Assembly (NCBI GenBank): GCA_016704305.1 | Contig: JADJAL010000033.1 | Location: 1-64,000, forward strand | Direction: 5' to 3' | DNA from: Haliea sp. | Lineage (GTDB): Bacteria > Pseudomonadota > Gammaproteobacteria > Pseudomonadales > Halieaceae | Length of the DNA: 64,000 nucleotides | In this document: positions 62,834 through 64,000 of the stretch, one piece after another | Layout: every line of letters starts with the position of its first letter | How positions within the stretch are numbered: the stretch's first letter is position 1 | Program-made: the position numbers and the translations under genes | Notes under the pieces: generated by a model | Databases searched by the model: none | Seen by the model: only the letters and a program-made list of their open reading frames with translations | What the model was told of the DNA's origin: nothing

Positions 62834-63477
62834 GTCGACCACCCTGCACACAGTCGCGCCACACGCTGACCGAGCGCACGGCACAGCGTCGCCTCGACCT
62901 CGTCCACCGGGCGCTTGCTGTCGCCGCCCGCCCAGTGCGAGGCGCCGTAGGGTGTTCCACCAGAGGTGGTGCTCATCAATCCGGGCTCACTGTAGGGCAG
63001 CCCGGCTATCAGCATGCCGTGATGCAGCAGCGGCAACAGCATGGTCAACAGGGTTGACTCCTGCCCGCCGTGCAAGCTGGTGGATGAAGTAAAGACTGCC
63101 GCCGGTTTGTCTATCATCGCGCCGCTGAGCCATAACGAGGAGGTTTGGTCGAGAAAATACTTCAGCGGCGCGGCCATGTTGCCAAAGCGGGTGGGACTGC
63201 CCATGACCAGTCCGGCGCAATCGCGCAGGTCAGCTAACTCACAATACAGTGGCCCTTCAGCGGGAATGTCATCCTCGGTCTGCTCAGTGTTCGCCGAGAC
63301 CGCTGGCACCGTGCGCAGGCGCGCGGACATGCCGGGCACCAACTCGACACCGCGCGCGATGTGCTGCGCCATCGTGGCGGTGGCGCCCTGCCTGGAGTAG
63401 TACAGGACCAGTACATACGGTTCGGCTTTCGGCGCGGTCTTCGGCGCGGTCTTCGACGCGGTCTTCGACGCAGCCAT
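62830..63477 (-). CDS. wrbA: NAD(P)H:quinone oxidoreductase, flavodoxin-like
   Basis: 215-aa WrbA-type enzyme. The flavodoxin fold starts YVLVLYYSRQGATATMAQHIARGVE (FMN phosphate loop); VMGSPTRFGNMAAPLKYFLDQ and FTSSTSLHGGQESTLLTML are family hallmarks. The N-terminus carries a Lys-Thr-Ala-Pro/Ser repeat (about residues 3-17) coded by a 12-bp DNA repeat, not part of the fold. ATG at 63477 overlaps the arsC stop (TGATG). The arsC-wrbA-DUF2069 order is common in pseudomonad-like genomes. Confidence 0.93.
   Translation of the reverse strand: MAASKTASKTAPKTAPKAEPYVLVLYYSRQGATATMAQHIARGVELVPGMSARLRTVPAVSANTEQTEDDIPAEGPLYCELADLRDCAGLVMGSPTRFGNMAAPLKYFLDQTSSLWLSGAMIDKPAAVFTSSTSLHGGQESTLLTMLLPLLHHGMLIAGLPYSEPGLMSTTSGGTPYGASHWAGGDSKRPVDEVEATLCRALGQRVARLCAGWST
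63431..63472 (-). repeat. 12-bp tandem repeat in wrbA
   Basis: GGCGCGGTCTTC (plus strand) occurs twice and is followed by two GACGCGGTCTTC-like units, the last partial. It encodes repeats of Lys-Thr-Ala-Pro or -Ser at the WrbA N-terminus. Each unit is four codons, so unit gain or loss keeps the frame. Confidence 0.8.
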
Positions 63478-63827
63478 CAGTCGAGCAATGCCAGCACATT
63501 TTCAGGGGGACGCCCCAGCACGGCTTTGTTGCCGCGCACGACTATAGGACGCTCGATCAGCTTCGGATACCGGGCCATGGCCGCGACGTAATCCTCCGCA
63601 CTGGAGTCCTTGTCCAGGCCACTGGCTTTATACTCATCCTCGCTGCGACGCACGAGTTCCGCGGCGCCAATTCCTAACTTCTTCAACAGCGCCTTTATCT
63701 CGCTGCTGTCGAGCGGCGTCTCAAGATAAAGCACAATCTTCGGCTCGATACCGTTGTCCTGCAGCAGCGCAAGTGTGCTGCGCGACTTGGAACAGCGGGG
63801 ATTGTGGTAAATAGTGACTGCGCTCAT
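63477..63827 (-). CDS. arsC: Glutaredoxin-type arsenate reductase (ArsC)
   Basis: 116-aa ArsC. IYHNPRCSKSRSTLALLQ has the catalytic Cys; RRSEDEYKASGL, LIERPIVVRGNKAVLGRPPENVLALL are typical of glutaredoxin-dependent arsenate reductases. ATG at 63827 is the conserved start; the frame upstream is unrelated. First gene of the arsC-wrbA-DUF2069 unit. No ArsR or arsenite pump nearby, so the role may be general thiol redox rather than arsenic resistance. Confidence 0.93.
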   Translation of the reverse strand: MSAVTIYHNPRCSKSRSTLALLQDNGIEPKIVLYLETPLDSSEIKALLKKLGIGAAELVRRSEDEYKASGLDKDSSAEDYVAAMARYPKLIERPIVVRGNKAVLGRPPENVLALLD

Positions 63828-63973
63828 AGGCGAATTCCGGAACGGCGGCGAGGGTGTATATGGAACGCGGCAGAGTATAACAAACGATATGGCCAGCCTG
63901 GTGTATTTTGCCCGACCTATTTTTCCCAGCACTGCCCGTGCAGCACGTTTGCCCTTCATGCCATAATCCCCGC

Positions 63974-64000
63974 ATGAATTTTCAACGCCTCACATTCCGC
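63974..64000 (+). CDS. Start of a divergent gene (possibly YihY/BrkB family)
   Basis: ATG at 63974 opens MNFQRLTFR to the window edge. In Pseudomonas-type genomes the gene divergent from arsC-wrbA often encodes a YihY/BrkB membrane protein, so that is the guess; nine codons do not allow a real call. Confidence 0.35.

Noticed and set aside
1..64000. rRNA, tRNA, insertion sequence or prophage genes
   Set aside because: I looked for cloverleaf-like or rRNA core sequence, transposase and integrase motifs and saw none; no computation was possible.

Overview
The window is high-GC (roughly 60% by eye), gene-dense chromosomal DNA from a gammaproteobacterium. Gene order (rpsB-tsf divergent from map-glnD-dapC; yffB-dapD-dapE; dapA-bamC; arsC-wrbA-DUF2069) and the many beta-oxidation-like, sulfatase, RND and exported genes suggest a marine Pseudomonadales/Cellvibrionales-type bacterium, perhaps Halieaceae. 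That placement is inference from gene content, not a search.

0-10 kb: translation genes (tsf, rpsB, map), the nitrogen sensor glnD, and a diaminopimelate/lysine block (dapC, dapD, dapE; dapA lies at 16 kb) with nth and yffB. 10-17 kb: rsmJ, an HD phosphodiesterase-like protein coupled to a divergent class III nucleotidyl-cyclase-like protein, an LRR lipoprotein, a WalJ-like metallohydrolase, bamC-dapA and a DUF3806 protein. 17-21 kb: an Mla/Pqi-type inter-membrane lipid transport operon (permease with STAS domain, ATPase, MCE protein, PqiC-like lipoprotein). 21-28 kb: SDR, SRAP protein, EfpL, GFA protein, alpha/beta hydrolase plus AbgT transporter, lipase, DUF2970, DUF167.

28.7-44 kb is the most distinctive part: an AraC-type regulator, a divergent operon of five exported proteins (two lipoproteins, DUF2092, a Gly-rich repeat protein), a FadL-type porin and small lipoprotein, then sulfatase-DUF3604-parvulin-HupE/UreJ and a second convergent sulfatase. 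An 84-bp element is present twice, before the exported-protein operon and before the first sulfatase, with no gaps and 64/84 identities by hand count. This suggests one regulon, probably under the AraC protein. Nearly every product is predicted to act in the envelope.

44-56 kb: a DUF35/thiolase pair, a periplasmic-type KatG, cytochrome b561, small proteins, a decayed alcohol dehydrogenase, a VIT1/CCC1 transporter, OsmC, a Tat-exported flavoprotein with a cytochrome c, NUDIX and MaoC. 56-64 kb: an RND pump pair, SppA, DUF2069, wrbA, arsC and the first codons of a further gene.

Seven otherwise well-conserved genes (map, glnD, the HD gene, dapA, the SRAP gene, an alpha/beta hydrolase and DUF3604) each carry one frameshift. 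Most lie in short homopolymers, and each repaired frame gives an intact protein, so sequencing or assembly error is more likely than real decay. I saw no rRNA, tRNA, CRISPR array, insertion sequence or prophage.
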